Of a stretch of 64,000 nt of DNA, positions 15,786-24,900 are shown one piece after another (positions within the stretch are counted from its first letter, which is position 1; each line of letters begins with the position of its first letter). The position numbers were made by a program, and so were the translations under genes. This stretch comes from Streptomyces sp. HSG2 (GTDB taxonomy: Bacteria; Actinomycetota; Actinomycetes; Streptomycetales; Streptomycetaceae). The DNA lies in NCBI RefSeq assembly GCF_016598575.1, contig NZ_CP066801.1, positions 3,968,001-4,032,000 of the forward strand. The letters run 5' to 3'. Under the pieces are notes generated by a model. It searched no databases. It worked only from the letters and a program-made list of their open reading frames with translations, and was not told where the DNA came from.

Positions 15786-16019
15786 ATGGGGCTGTTCAAG
15801 AAGAAGCGCGCGGTGGGCAAGCCGGGCGAGTGGTACTACTGCCTGGAGCACGGCAAGGTCGAGGAGGGGCCGGAGTGCCCGGCCAAGGACCGTCTCGGCC
15901 CCTACCAGTCGTCCGTCGAGGCCGAGCACGCGATGGAGAAGGCCCGAGAGCGCAACGTCCGCTGGGAGAACGACCCTCGGTGGCACGACGTCCCCACCGA
16001 GCCGCCCGAGGGTCCCTGA
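15786..16019 (+). CDS. Conserved small hypothetical protein
   Basis: A 77-residue soluble protein: basic start GLFKKKR, then WYYCLEHGKVEEGPECPAKD and RLGPYQSSVEAEHAMEKARERN. The CLEHGKVEEGPEC pair of cysteines could form a small metal or redox site. Proteins of this pattern and length are conserved in Streptomyces beside the F420-reductase gene, from memory. GAAAGGAG sits 5-7 nt before the ATG, which is strong. Function unknown. Confidence 0.8.
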   Translation: MGLFKKKRAVGKPGEWYYCLEHGKVEEGPECPAKDRLGPYQSSVEAEHAMEKARERNVRWENDPRWHDVPTEPPEGP

Positions 16020-16076
16020 GCCCGGCCGGGGCGCGGGCCGAGCCCACCTGCCGGGCGGGGTGTCGGTCCGCGCACG

Positions 16077-16088
16077 TAGAGTCGGCGC
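16077..16088 (+). promoter_or_regulatory. -10 box of a leaderless transcript (npdG)
   Basis: TAGAGT at 16077-16082 followed by six bases and ATG at 16089, without a ribosome site. Confidence 0.55.
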
Positions 16089-16805
16089 ATGACCTCTAGC
16101 GAGAGCGCCGCACAGGACGCGCAGAAGGCCCCCGCCAAGGACCCATGGGACCTGCCCGACGTCTCCGGGTTGGTCGTCGGCGTGCTCGGCGGGACGGGGC
16201 CGCAGGGCCGGGGCCTGGCCTATCGGTTCGCCAAGGCCGGCCAGAGGGTGATCGTGGGCTCGCGGTCCGCGGAGCGGGCGCGAGCCGCCGCCGAGGAATT
16301 GGGCCACGGGGTGGAGGGCGCCGACAACGCCGACACCGCCCGCCGTGCCGACGTGGTGATCGTCGCGGTCCCCTGGGACGGGCACCGGGAGACCTTGGAT
16401 TCGCTGCGCGCGGAACTGGCCGGGAAGATCGTCGTCGACTGCGTGAACCCGTTGGGCTTCGACAAGCGGGGCGCGTACGCCCTCCGTCCGGAGGAGGGCA
16501 GCGCGGCGGAGCAGGCCGCGGCCCTGCTGCCCGACAGCAGGGTCACCGCCGCCTTCCACCACCTCTCGGCGGTCCTGCTGGCGGACCCCGGGATCGAGGA
16601 GATCGACACCGACGTCCTGGTGCTCGGCGAGGCGCGGGCGGACGTCGAGACCGTGCAGGCGCTCGCCGGTCGTATCCCCGGGATGCGCGGGGTCTTCGCC
16701 GGGCGGCTGCGCGGCGCCCACCAGGTGGAGGCCCTGGTGGCCAACCTGATCGCGACGAACCGCAGGTACAAGGCGCACGCCGGGCTGCGGGTGACGGACG
16801 TCTGA
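16089..16805 (+). CDS. npdG: NADPH-dependent F420 reductase
   Basis: A 238-residue Rossmann protein that transfers hydride between NADPH and coenzyme F420. After a 25-residue polar start it shows the nucleotide site VGVLGGTGPQGRGLA, then VIVGSRSAERARA (the SR pair reads the NADPH 2'-phosphate), a VIVAVPWDGH segment, and NPLGF and FHHLSA motifs that line the F420 site in the archaeal and actinobacterial enzymes. F420 serves tetracycline, lincosamide and other oxidoreductases in Streptomyces. The gene is probably leaderless. Identification secure. Confidence 0.92.
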   Translation: MTSSESAAQDAQKAPAKDPWDLPDVSGLVVGVLGGTGPQGRGLAYRFAKAGQRVIVGSRSAERARAAAEELGHGVEGADNADTARRADVVIVAVPWDGHRETLDSLRAELAGKIVVDCVNPLGFDKRGAYALRPEEGSAAEQAAALLPDSRVTAAFHHLSAVLLADPGIEEIDTDVLVLGEARADVETVQALAGRIPGMRGVFAGRLRGAHQVEALVANLIATNRRYKAHAGLRVTDV

Positions 16806-16866
16806 GCCCATGGGGGACACTGGGGGCAGCAGGAGTGCCCGCAATGTCCCCCGAGGAGCCATCCCC

Positions 16867-17061
16867 ATGCCCCGCCTCGCCGTCTTCTCCCTCGCCGTGT
16901 GCGCCCTCGCCGTCGTCGCGGCCGTCGTCTCCTTCGTCCAGGGCAGTGTCCCGATGGGCGTCGTGTGGGTGTTGCTGGCCGGTGTGTCGTCCAACATGGG
17001 CTGGTACTACCTCAAGCGCTCCCGGAACGCCGGCCGGACCCCGGCGGGCACGACGAACTGA
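16867..17061 (+). CDS. Small two-helix membrane protein
   Basis: A 64-residue protein with two hydrophobic segments, AVFSLAVCALAVVAAVVSFV and VVWVLLAGVSSNMGWYYL, joined by a short loop, and a basic tail (KRSRNAGRTP) that should stay in the cytoplasm. ATG 16867 is preferred over an upstream in-frame ATG (16810) because GAGGAG lies 6-8 nt before it. It follows the F420 reductase by 61 bp. Unknown function. Confidence 0.7.
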   Translation: MPRLAVFSLAVCALAVVAAVVSFVQGSVPMGVVWVLLAGVSSNMGWYYLKRSRNAGRTPAGTTN

Positions 17062-17133
17062 GCGGTCTCCCGCCTTCGAGCCCACCGCCGGGGGAGCCTT
17101 CGCCGGCGGCGGGCCCCGGAGCCAGCGGAACGC

Positions 17134-17931
17134 TCAGGGGGACACCGTGCACAAGGCCCCGGACTCCCAGAACCGGTACAACACGAGGCCGCAGGAGGCG
17201 TCCGCCCCGCCGACCCCGAGCCCCCGCAGCACGGCGTCGACCACGCCGAAGAACACGCCGTTGACCTCCGGCACCCACAGCAGGCCGATCACGAGCAGCA
17301 GACCGAACGGCGCGAACGGCTCCACCCGCCGCCGGACTCGGTGCGGCAACCAGGGCTCGACCACGCCGTAGCCGTCCAGCCCCGGGACCGGCAGGAAGTT
17401 CAGGATCGCGGCGGTCACCTGGAGCAGAGCGAGGAAGGCGAGGGCGAGCCGGAAGGACGGCGGCAGCCCGGCCGAGGCCCCCAGCCAGAAGGGCGCCGCG
17501 CACGCCAGGGCGAACAGGACGTTCGTCGCGGGACCGGCGGCCGACACCATGCTGTGACGCGCACGGCTTCGGACGCGCCCCCGGTCGACGACGACGGCGC
17601 CCCCCGGCAACCCGATCCCACCCATGATCACGAAGAGCACCGGCAGCGCGACGCTCAGCAGCGGATGGGCGTACCGCGCCGGGTCGAGGGTGAGATAACC
17701 CCTGGCCGCGACCGACTCGTCCCCGCCCCGCAACGCGGTCCGGGCGTGCGCGTACTCGTGCAGACACAGCGAGACCACCCACGCCGCCGTGACGAACAGG
17801 AACACGGCGACCCCCGGCCGCCCGGCGAACCCCGTCCAGGCCGCCCACCCGGCCATCGACATGACGGCGACGATCGCGACGAAGACCGGACTGACCCGCC
17901 GGTCACCGGGGCGGACGGTGGTGGTGGTCAT
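17134..17931 (-). CDS. Site-2-protease-type membrane metalloprotease (M50)
   Basis: A 265-residue polytopic membrane protein. The zinc motif HEYAH (HExxH) lies at about residue 59 within a transmembrane segment, and the third-ligand motif NFLPVPGLDGY (NxxPxPxLDG) near residue 190. There is no PDZ domain, so it is the short rhomboid-like group of M50 proteins frequent in Streptomyces. Such proteases cleave membrane-spanning substrates; targets are unknown. Start ATG 17931 gives the first helix directly after a short polar stretch. Divergent from the SARP regulator. Confidence 0.85.
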   Translation of the reverse strand: MTTTTVRPGDRRVSPVFVAIVAVMSMAGWAAWTGFAGRPGVAVFLFVTAAWVVSLCLHEYAHARTALRGGDESVAARGYLTLDPARYAHPLLSVALPVLFVIMGGIGLPGGAVVVDRGRVRSRARHSMVSAAGPATNVLFALACAAPFWLGASAGLPPSFRLALAFLALLQVTAAILNFLPVPGLDGYGVVEPWLPHRVRRRVEPFAPFGLLLVIGLLWVPEVNGVFFGVVDAVLRGLGVGGADASCGLVLYRFWESGALCTVSP

Positions 17932-18144
17932 CGAGGCCGGCTCCTGTGCTCGGGCGCGACGGCGACCGCTCGCCGCGTCCCCCGACGGTACCCAAGCCGC
18001 GAACGGCGACGAGGCACCGGGACGGGCGGACCCCTCTCCCCGCCCCATCTCCCCCCCCACGAGCGACCTCCCCGCACAGGGAACGCGCCCGCCCGCTCGG
18101 CGCTCCGCCCGAAAAACCCAGGCGCGCCGGCCGCCCACCGTCGG

Positions 18145-18156
18145 GACAATGACCGG
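18145..18156 (+). promoter_or_regulatory. -10 box of a leaderless transcript (SARP gene)
   Basis: GACAAT at 18145-18150, then six bases, then ATG at 18157; no Shine-Dalgarno sequence. Confidence 0.55.
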
Positions 18157-21100
18157 ATGCGCTACCGCGTTCTCGGCACCACCCAGGCACTCCACCCCGA
18201 CGGCACCGTCCTGTCGGTCGGCGGCGCGCGGTTGCGCGCCCTGCTCACCGTCCTCGCGCTGGACGCCTCCCGTCCGGTTCCGGTCGGGACGCTGGTGCGG
18301 GAGGTGTGGGGAGCAGAGCCGCCGGCCGACGCTCCGGCGGCGCTCCAGGCACTGGTGGGGAGGCTGCGCCGGTTGCTCGGCGCCGACGCGGTCGTCTCCG
18401 TCGTCGGCGGCTACCGGCTGGCCGTGCCGCCCGACGACATCGACGTGCACCGCTTCCACCGACTCGCCGACGAGGGTTGCCGGGAACTGGCCCGAGGTGA
18501 TCCGCGGACGGCCCTTCGCCTGTTGGAGGAGGCGCTGGCCCTCTGGCGGGATCCGGCGCTCGCCGATCTCCCCGACCGGGGTGCCGAGTCGGCGCGGTTG
18601 GAGACGCGTCGTCGGGAGGCGCGGCGGGCCCTGCTGGCAGCCGCCCTCGACCTGGGCCACACCGCCCGAGCCCTGCCCGAGTTGGACGCGCTGTGCGCGG
18701 AGCATCCGTTGGACGAGAGCCTGCAGGCGTTGCGGTTGCGCGCGTTGCGCGACACCGGGCGCCCCGCCGAGGCGTTGGCCGCCTACGAGGAGGTGCGCCG
18801 GGATCTCGCCGAACGACTCGGCTCCGACCCCGGCCCGGAACTCCGTGCCCTGTACTCGGCGCTGCTCGACCCCGACCCCGGCCCGGGTGCCGACCCCGGG
18901 TCTCCGGGCCCGCGGGAGCGGCCCCCGGACTCGCGGTCACGGCCGTGGCCTGCCGGGCCCCAGGGCAACCTCCGGGCTCGCCTGAACTCCTTCGTCGGCC
19001 GGGACGCCGATCTCCACACCCTCCGTCGCGACCTGGCTTCCGGGCGCATGGTCACCCTGCTCGGGCCCGGTGGCTCGGGCAAGACGCGGTTGGCCCAGGA
19101 GGTCGCCGAGATCGCCGGGGAGCCCGCTCGGGACGGGGTGTGGCTCGCGGAGCTGGCGCCGGTCGACGATCCGGAGTCCGTGCCCGAGGCCGTCCTGACG
19201 GCCCTCGGCGGCCGTGAGACCGTCCTGTACGGCGCCGGTGCCGAGGAGATGCGGGCCGCCGCCGACCGTCCGGAGACCGCCGTCGACCGGCTCGTCGAAC
19301 ACTGCGGGAGACGCCGCATGCTGATCGTGTTGGACAACTGCGAGCACGTGGTGGGCGCGGCGGCCGACCTCGCCGAGGAGGTGCTCTCCCGTTGCCCGCG
19401 GCTGACCGTCCTGGCAACCAGCCGGGAACCGCTCGGCGTGGTGGGGGAGGTGGTCCGGCCCGTGGAGCCGCTGCCCGAACCGGCCGCGTTGCGACTGCTG
19501 GCCGACCGCGGCGGAGCGGCCCGCCCCGGGTTCCGTGTCGAGGACGACCTCCGGTCCTGCGCGGAGATCTGCCGGCGTCTGGACGGACTGCCGCTCGCCA
19601 TCGAACTGGCCGCGGCCCGGTTGCGGATGCTCACCCCCCGCCAGATCGCCGACCGGCTCGACGATCGCTTCCCGCTGCTCGCCTCCGGCAACCGCACCGT
19701 CCTGCCCCGCCAACAGACGCTCAGAGCCGTGGTCGACTGGTCCTGGGAACTGCTGGCCGCCGCCGAACGACGGGTGCTCGCCGCCCTCTCCGTCTTCTCC
19801 GGCGGATGCGACCTGGAGGCGGCGGAGGCCGTCTGCGGGCCGGACGCCCTGGAGGTGGTCGGCTCGCTGGTCGACAAGTCCCTGGTGGTGGCGGCCCCGT
19901 CGAGCGACGGAAAGATGCGCTACCGACTGCTGGAGACGGTCGCGGAATACGCGGGCGAGCGGCTCGCCGAGTCCGGGCGCCGGGCCGCCGCGCGCCGCGC
20001 GCACCTCGTCCACTACCGCGAACTGGCGCGCACCACGGACCCGCTGCTGCGGGGTCCCGAGCAACTCCTTGCCGTCGGCCGGCTGGAGCGCGAGTACGAG
20101 AACCTCCGCGGGGCACTGCGTCACGCCGTCGCCGAGCGCGACGAACAGGAGGCGCTGTCGCTGGCCCTGTCGCTGTCCTGGTACTGGCAGATGCGGGACC
20201 TGAGGGCGGAGGCGCGCGGGTGGTGCGCGGCGGTCATGGCGCTCGGCCCGGACCCGTTCGGCGGGCCCGCTCGGCGCGCGACGCCGGTGTGGGAGGCGTG
20301 CACGGCCTCGCCTCCCCCGATGACCGGAGAGGTCCTGATCGAGGCCCGGCGTGGGGTGCATCTGACGCACTTGTCCTGCCTGGACACCGAATTCGACCTG
20401 TGGCATCGACCCGAGGCGCGGGACAAGCTCTCGGCGATCGCCGCCACGTACGAGCCGGGGATGCCGCAGACCTGCCGGCACCCGGGACGGCTCTGGTTCT
20501 TCGCGTTGCTGCTCGGCGGCGACCTGGACCGGCTTCGCGCCGTCCTCGACGCCTCGGTGCGCACCGCCCGGCACGCCCCGGGTTTCCGCTGGGAGTTGGC
20601 GGGCGGTCTCCAGATGCGCGCCAACGTCCTCGTCCAACGAGCGGAGTGGCTGGAGGCGGCTGTCCGCGACGCGGACGAGTCCCTGGAGTTGTATCGGAGA
20701 CTGGGCGACGCCTGGGGGACCGCCGAGGCGCTCGCCGCCCGCGGCGAGGTGCACGAGCGCCGGGGCCGACACCTGCTCGCCGCCGCCGACTACGGTGCCG
20801 CCGCCGTGTACGCCGAACGGCTGGGGGCCCACGCCCAGGAGGCCGTGCTCGGGGCCCGTCTGGGCAGCGCGCTGGTGGATTCGGGGGACGAGACGCAGGC
20901 GGAGCGAGGGGAGTCGATCCTGCGGGACGTCATCGAGCGGACGGCCGGGACGGCGCACAACACGGCTCTGCCCGCGGCGCGGCTCTTCCTCGCGGGCAGG
21001 CTGGCCTTCACCGGCAGGACCACCGAGGCCCGGGAGCATCTGGCCCTGCTCCGCAAGGAGTTCTCCATCACGCACTTCGCCGTGTTCGACGCGTTCATCC

Positions 21101-21477
21101 TGGCCTCGGAGGCCCTGGTCGACACGGTGGAAGAGCGCTACGAGGAGGCGCTGGTGAGGATCGCCCGCGCGCTGGAGCGGACCCGGGACCCGATGGCGGG
21201 TGTCCTGGCCTCGCAGGTGCGCTCGGCCTACCTGTCCATCGCCGCTCTCGCCCTGGTGGGGGTGGACGGGGGAAGCCGGGCCCGGGACGGGGCCCGGTGC
21301 CTCGGGGCCGCGGCGGAACTCGTGTCCGGCGCGAGCTGCGTCACGGCGATGGAGCGCGGGTGTCGCGACCGGGCCGAAAGGCGGGCCCGCGAGGTCCTGG
21401 GCGCTCGGGCCTACGAGGCCGCACGAGCCGAGGGCGCCGGCCTCGGCCCCGAGGAAGCCGCCGCCCTGATCGGCTGA
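18157..21477 (+). CDS. AfsR/SARP-family regulator with NB-ARC and TPR-like domains
   Basis: A 1106-residue regulator. Residues 1-90 form an OmpR-like winged helix (GARLRALLTVLALD, ALQALVGRLRRLLG, GGYRLAV); 95-250 a bacterial transcriptional activation domain with LWRDPALADL and DLAERLGSDPGPELRALY; after a Pro-rich linker, an NTPase module with the P-loop LLGPGGSGKTRLAQ (about 304-317), Walker B LIVLDNCEH and the NB-ARC GLPLAIELAAARL; then about 500 residues of TPR-like helical repeats. SARPs activate secondary-metabolite operons; large forms like AfsR integrate signals. No biosynthetic cluster is adjacent, so its target is not obvious. Possible targets are the ABC exporter next door or distant genes. 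Confidence 0.92.
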   Translation: MRYRVLGTTQALHPDGTVLSVGGARLRALLTVLALDASRPVPVGTLVREVWGAEPPADAPAALQALVGRLRRLLGADAVVSVVGGYRLAVPPDDIDVHRFHRLADEGCRELARGDPRTALRLLEEALALWRDPALADLPDRGAESARLETRRREARRALLAAALDLGHTARALPELDALCAEHPLDESLQALRLRALRDTGRPAEALAAYEEVRRDLAERLGSDPGPELRALYSALLDPDPGPGADPGSPGPRERPPDSRSRPWPAGPQGNLRARLNSFVGRDADLHTLRRDLASGRMVTLLGPGGSGKTRLAQEVAEIAGEPARDGVWLAELAPVDDPESVPEAVLTALGGRETVLYGAGAEEMRAAADRPETAVDRLVEHCGRRRMLIVLDNCEHVVGAAADLAEEVLSRCPRLTVLATSREPLGVVGEVVRPVEPLPEPAALRLLADRGGAARPGFRVEDDLRSCAEICRRLDGLPLAIELAAARLRMLTPRQIADRLDDRFPLLASGNRTVLPRQQTLRAVVDWSWELLAAAERRVLAALSVFSGGCDLEAAEAVCGPDALEVVGSLVDKSLVVAAPSSDGKMRYRLLETVAEYAGERLAESGRRAAARRAHLVHYRELARTTDPLLRGPEQLLAVGRLEREYENLRGALRHAVAERDEQEALSLALSLSWYWQMRDLRAEARGWCAAVMALGPDPFGGPARRATPVWEACTASPPPMTGEVLIEARRGVHLTHLSCLDTEFDLWHRPEARDKLSAIAATYEPGMPQTCRHPGRLWFFALLLGGDLDRLRAVLDASVRTARHAPGFRWELAGGLQMRANVLVQRAEWLEAAVRDADESLELYRRLGDAWGTAEALAARGEVHERRGRHLLAAADYGAAAVYAERLGAHAQEAVLGARLGSALVDSGDETQAERGESILRDVIERTAGTAHNTALPAARLFLAGRLAFTGRTTEAREHLALLRKEFSITHFAVFDAFILASEALVDTVEERYEEALVRIARALERTRDPMAGVLASQVRSAYLSIAALALVGVDGGSRARDGARCLGAAAELVSGASCVTAMERGCRDRAERRAREVLGARAYEAARAEGAGLGPEEAAALIG

Positions 21478-21479
21478 GG

Positions 21480-21529
21480 AGGTCCGGGGCACCGCGACGG
21501 CGGCGCACTTGTCGCGGTGCCCCGGACCT
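21480..21529. terminator. Bidirectional terminator between the SARP gene and an ABC operon
   Basis: A perfect 19-bp stem (21480-21498 with 21511-21529, beginning AGGTCCGGGGCACCGCGAC) and a 12-nt loop, directly after the SARP stop and before the convergent ABC permease. Confidence 0.9.
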
Positions 21530-21591
21530 TCGGGCGGTCGACGCCGCCGGGGTGGGACGGTCCTGCGGGCCGTCCACGGCCGGGAGGACCG

Positions 21592-22410
21592 TCAGTCCTT
21601 GGTGCGGAAGGCCCGGATGGCGATCGGCGCCATGACCGCCGTCAGCAGTGCCGACCAGCCGAGGACCATCCACAGGTCCTGGGCTACCGGTCCGCCGGTG
21701 GTCAGCCCGCGGGCGGCGTCGGCGAGGTTCGAGAGAGGGTTGTACCGGGTGAAGGTCTCCAGCCAGCCCGGCATGGATTCGGTCGGCGCGAAGATCGAAG
21801 ACCCGAACTGCAGCGGCATCAGCACCAGGAAGCCCATGGCCTGGACCGATTGGGCGTCCTTCATCACCACGCCGAGGGTGAGGAAGACCCACATCAGGGA
21901 CGAGCCGAAGACGGCGGACAGTGCCACCGAGGCCAGCAGCCCCGGCCAGTTGGCGACGTCGAAGCCCACCAGGAGGCCGACGACCAACAGGACGGCCGTG
22001 GCGAACAGCATCCGCAGCAGCTCGACGCCGATCTTGGCGAACAGTACGGAACCGCGTCCGATCGGCAGCGACTTGAAGCGGTCCATGACCCCGGCGTTGA
22101 AGTCCTGGTTGAAGCCGGTCCCGACGCCCTGGGCCATCGTCAGCCCCATCATCGCCATCATGCCAGGCATGACGTACTGGACGTACTCGTCCTGGCCACC
22201 GCCGAGCGCCTGCCCGATGGAGCCGCCGAAGACGTACACGAAGAGCAGGGTGAAGACGATCGGGAACAGCACGGCGTCGAACATCGACTGGGGGTCCTGC
22301 TTGATCCACAGCAGGTTGCGGCGGGCGAGGGCCCCCGTGTGCCGCAGATGGGCTCGGAGGGGGATGCGGGCGTCGGCGGTGGACGGCGGCGCGAGGGCGG
22401 TGGAACTCAC
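21592..22410 (-). CDS. ABC-2 type permease (DrrB-like)
   Basis: A 272-residue membrane protein with six predicted helices, the permease half of a DrrAB-type exporter. Typical elements are the N-terminal amphipathic region with HTGALARRNLLWIKQDP, FDAVLFPIVFTLLFVYVFGG, the YVMPGMMAMM and DRFKSLPIGR segments and the late MPLQFGSSIFAPTESMPGWL. DrrB proteins export daunorubicin-like drugs or lipids. I use GTG 22410 because AAGGAG lies 5 nt before it; the frame is open further upstream. It lies 207 bp after the ATPase gene on the same strand, and would be cotranscribed with it. Confidence 0.88.
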   Translation of the reverse strand: MSSTALAPPSTADARIPLRAHLRHTGALARRNLLWIKQDPQSMFDAVLFPIVFTLLFVYVFGGSIGQALGGGQDEYVQYVMPGMMAMMGLTMAQGVGTGFNQDFNAGVMDRFKSLPIGRGSVLFAKIGVELLRMLFATAVLLVVGLLVGFDVANWPGLLASVALSAVFGSSLMWVFLTLGVVMKDAQSVQAMGFLVLMPLQFGSSIFAPTESMPGWLETFTRYNPLSNLADAARGLTTGGPVAQDLWMVLGWSALLTAVMAPIAIRAFRTKD

Positions 22411-22617
22411 CGGGTCTCCTTCATGGGCGCCCCGGGCTTCGGGTCGGGGCGGAGCGAGGCTCCCGCGGAGCGGGGCGGGCATGGGTGTGTCGCCTCCGGG
22501 GCGACGCGGCTTCCGCGACCACCGGCCGGGGAGGTTGCTTCCGGCCGGACGGCGTGCGGCGGGTGGTGAGTCCGTCGGACGACCGACGGACTCACCGCGC
22601 TTGGGCGGGGGGCGGCC

Positions 22618-23640
22618 TTACACGGCGACCTCCTGGCGTACGACCGCGTCGGCCGCCTCCTCCCGGCCGGCGCGGTGGCCGGTGAGGGAGAGGAAGACCT
22701 CGTCTAGGCTCGGCAGTTCGGTGGTGATCGAGGCGACGGTCACGCCGGAGTCCCCGACCGCGGCCACCACGGCCGTCAATTGCTCGTCGCCGAGGATCGG
22801 TACGAGGACGGAATCGCGCTCCGCGTCCACCGCGCAACGGGCGATCCCGGTGATGCCCAGCGTGTCGAGCCGGTCGGCCAGCGGACGGACCCGCTCCGGC
22901 TCCACCGGTCGGATGCGCAGGGTACGGCCGCCCACTCGGGCCTTGAGGTCCTCGATGCCGCCTCCGGCGACGACCTTGCCGCGGTCGACGACGGTGAGTT
23001 CCGAGGCGAGCTGCTCGGCCTCCTCCATGTACTGCGTGGTGAGCAGGACCGTGACGCCGTCCCCGACCATGCGCTGGACCTCCTCCCACACCTCGTTGCG
23101 GGTGCGCGGGTCCAGGCCCGTGGTGGGCTCGTCCAGGAACAGGACCTCGGGGTGGCCGACCAGCGACGCGGCCAGGTCCAACCGACGCCGCATCCCGCCG
23201 GAGTAGGTGCCGGCCGGGCGCGTCGCGGCCTCCGTGAGGGAGAAGCGCTCCAGCAGCTCGTCGGCGCGTGCTCGGGCGGCCTTGCGGGACAGGTCGAGCA
23301 GGCGCCCGATGATGTAGAGGTTCTCGCGGCCGGCGAGCTTCTCGTCGACCGAGGCGTACTGCCCGGTCAGTCCGATAGCCCGGCGCAGTGCCCGTGGTTG
23401 GCGGCGCACGTCGCGGCCGGCGACGGTGGCCTCGCCTCCGTCCGGGGCGAGCAGGGTGGCCAGGATGCGGACGAGAGTGGTCTTGCCCGCGCCGTTCGGT
23501 CCGAGCACGCCCATCACGGTGCCCTCGCGCACGTCCAGATCGACACCGTCCAGGGCCCTGGTCTCGCCGTAGTGCTTGACCAGCCCCCGCACGGTGATCG
23601 CGGCCTCCGCCGGCCCTCCGTGGTTGTCGATTCGCGTCAT
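22618..23640 (-). CDS. ABC transporter ATPase (DrrA-like)
   Basis: A 340-residue ATPase: Walker A GPNGAGKTTLVR (about residues 46-57), Q-loop in LTGQYASVDE, signature SGGMRRRLDLAASL, Walker B VLFLDEPTTGLD and an H-loop replaced by Gln in LTTQYMEEAEQL, as is usual for DrrA. The C-terminal part (about 245-340) is the DUF4162-like extension with SLDEVFLSLTGHR, which DrrA needs to pair with its permease. Together with the gene below it forms an exporter for drugs or lipophilic metabolites. Start ATG 23640 chosen by alignment; two upstream starts (to 23670) are possible. Confidence 0.93.
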   Translation of the reverse strand: MTRIDNHGGPAEAAITVRGLVKHYGETRALDGVDLDVREGTVMGVLGPNGAGKTTLVRILATLLAPDGGEATVAGRDVRRQPRALRRAIGLTGQYASVDEKLAGRENLYIIGRLLDLSRKAARARADELLERFSLTEAATRPAGTYSGGMRRRLDLAASLVGHPEVLFLDEPTTGLDPRTRNEVWEEVQRMVGDGVTVLLTTQYMEEAEQLASELTVVDRGKVVAGGGIEDLKARVGGRTLRIRPVEPERVRPLADRLDTLGITGIARCAVDAERDSVLVPILGDEQLTAVVAAVGDSGVTVASITTELPSLDEVFLSLTGHRAGREEAADAVVRQEVAV

Positions 23641-23748
23641 GTCGGGCAGCATGCCCCATGCCACCGACAATCCTCCGACAGTCGTCCGACAAGAGCCCTT
23701 GACCTGCGGCGAGTTCCGGAACCGGAGGTCTGTGGTCCGCCCCGGCGG

Positions 23749-24654
23749 CTAGGGCCTCCGGAAGGTCTCGGCGCAGCTGTCCTCGACCGTGTCGGCGAAG
23801 GCCCGGGCCGCCGAGGAGAGGGCGGCCCGGTCGCGCACGGCCCAGCCGGCCCGCAGCGGGGGGATCTCGGGCAGCGGGATCAGCCGCAGCCCCGGGCGGC
23901 CCGGTCCGTGCCAGCCCGGCAGGTCGGGGACGACGGCGTGGCCGAGACCGAGTTCGGCCAACAGGATCGCGGTGTCCCAGTCGGCGACCCGGGTGTCGGA
24001 GGCGGCCGGTTCGACGCCGGACGCCGCGAACCACGCCTCCAGGTGCGAGCGGGAGGCGGTGTCCTCGGGGAGTCCGATCAGGCGGGTCCTCGCGAGGTCC
24101 GCGACGTCGATCCGCGACCGCGCCGCCCACGGGTCGTCGGCGGCGACCGCGAGGACCCAGGGCAGCGCGACAACCGGTCGTTGCTCGATGCCGCGCACCC
24201 GCTCGCCCGACGTGATCCAGGCGATGTCGACCTCGGCGGCCAGCAGGGCGTCGAAGCAGTCTCGGCTGGAGTGCGCGGTGCGGAACTCCAGGCTCACCCC
24301 AGGGTGTCGCCGGCGGTAGGCGACGACGGCCTCGGACATGAAGTGTCGGACGGTCGTCGCGCCGGTGGCGACGAGGACCGACCCCCCCTCGCCCCGTGCC
24401 ATGTCCCGGAGGCGTCGCAACGCCTGGTCGATGTCGCGGAGGCCGCCCGCCGTCGCACGATGGAGCACTCGCCCGGCCGGGGTGGGCACCACGCCGCGTG
24501 GCCTGCGCTCCAGAAGCGGGACGCCGCACTCGCGCTCCAGCCGCCTGACGTGCTGGCTCACGGCGGACTGTGTACGCGACAGGTCGCGGGCGACGGCGCT
24601 GATGCTGCCGGCACGGCAGACGGCGACGAAGACGCGGAGATCGTCGAGGGTCAT
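23749..24654 (-). CDS. LysR-family transcriptional regulator
   Basis: A 301-residue LysR protein. The N-terminal winged helix is clear (DDLRVFVAVCRAGSIS, VARDLSRTQSAVSQHVRRLE), followed by the linker helix and the periplasmic-binding-like effector domain from about residue 90 (GSVLVATGATTVRHF...). It lies divergent to the TauE/SafE-type permease gene at 24901, with 246 bp between the starts, the classical arrangement of a LysR gene and its target. The ligand is not predictable; the neighbour suggests a sulfonate, sulfite or similar anion. Confidence 0.92.
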   Translation of the reverse strand: MTLDDLRVFVAVCRAGSISAVARDLSRTQSAVSQHVRRLERECGVPLLERRPRGVVPTPAGRVLHRATAGGLRDIDQALRRLRDMARGEGGSVLVATGATTVRHFMSEAVVAYRRRHPGVSLEFRTAHSSRDCFDALLAAEVDIAWITSGERVRGIEQRPVVALPWVLAVAADDPWAARSRIDVADLARTRLIGLPEDTASRSHLEAWFAASGVEPAASDTRVADWDTAILLAELGLGHAVVPDLPGWHGPGRPGLRLIPLPEIPPLRAGWAVRDRAALSSAARAFADTVEDSCAETFRRP

Positions 24655-24900
24655 GCGGAGTGAAGCTACAGCTTGGGGGACAATGAGAAAACCCTAGGAT
24701 TGACTGGGTTCTTCGCTCAGGCGACGATCTTCACGGCCCGGGCGGCGATCCGGGCGTGCCCGGCGCCGCTGGACGCCGCCGAGCCCGCGCGGGTGCCGAC
24801 CCTCGGTCTTCCCCGCCCCCAGACTTCTCCCGACCCCGACGACACACCCGCGCCTCCCGACTCCCCCGCAGGCGCGCGTCACGCCCGGAAGGCGGACTCC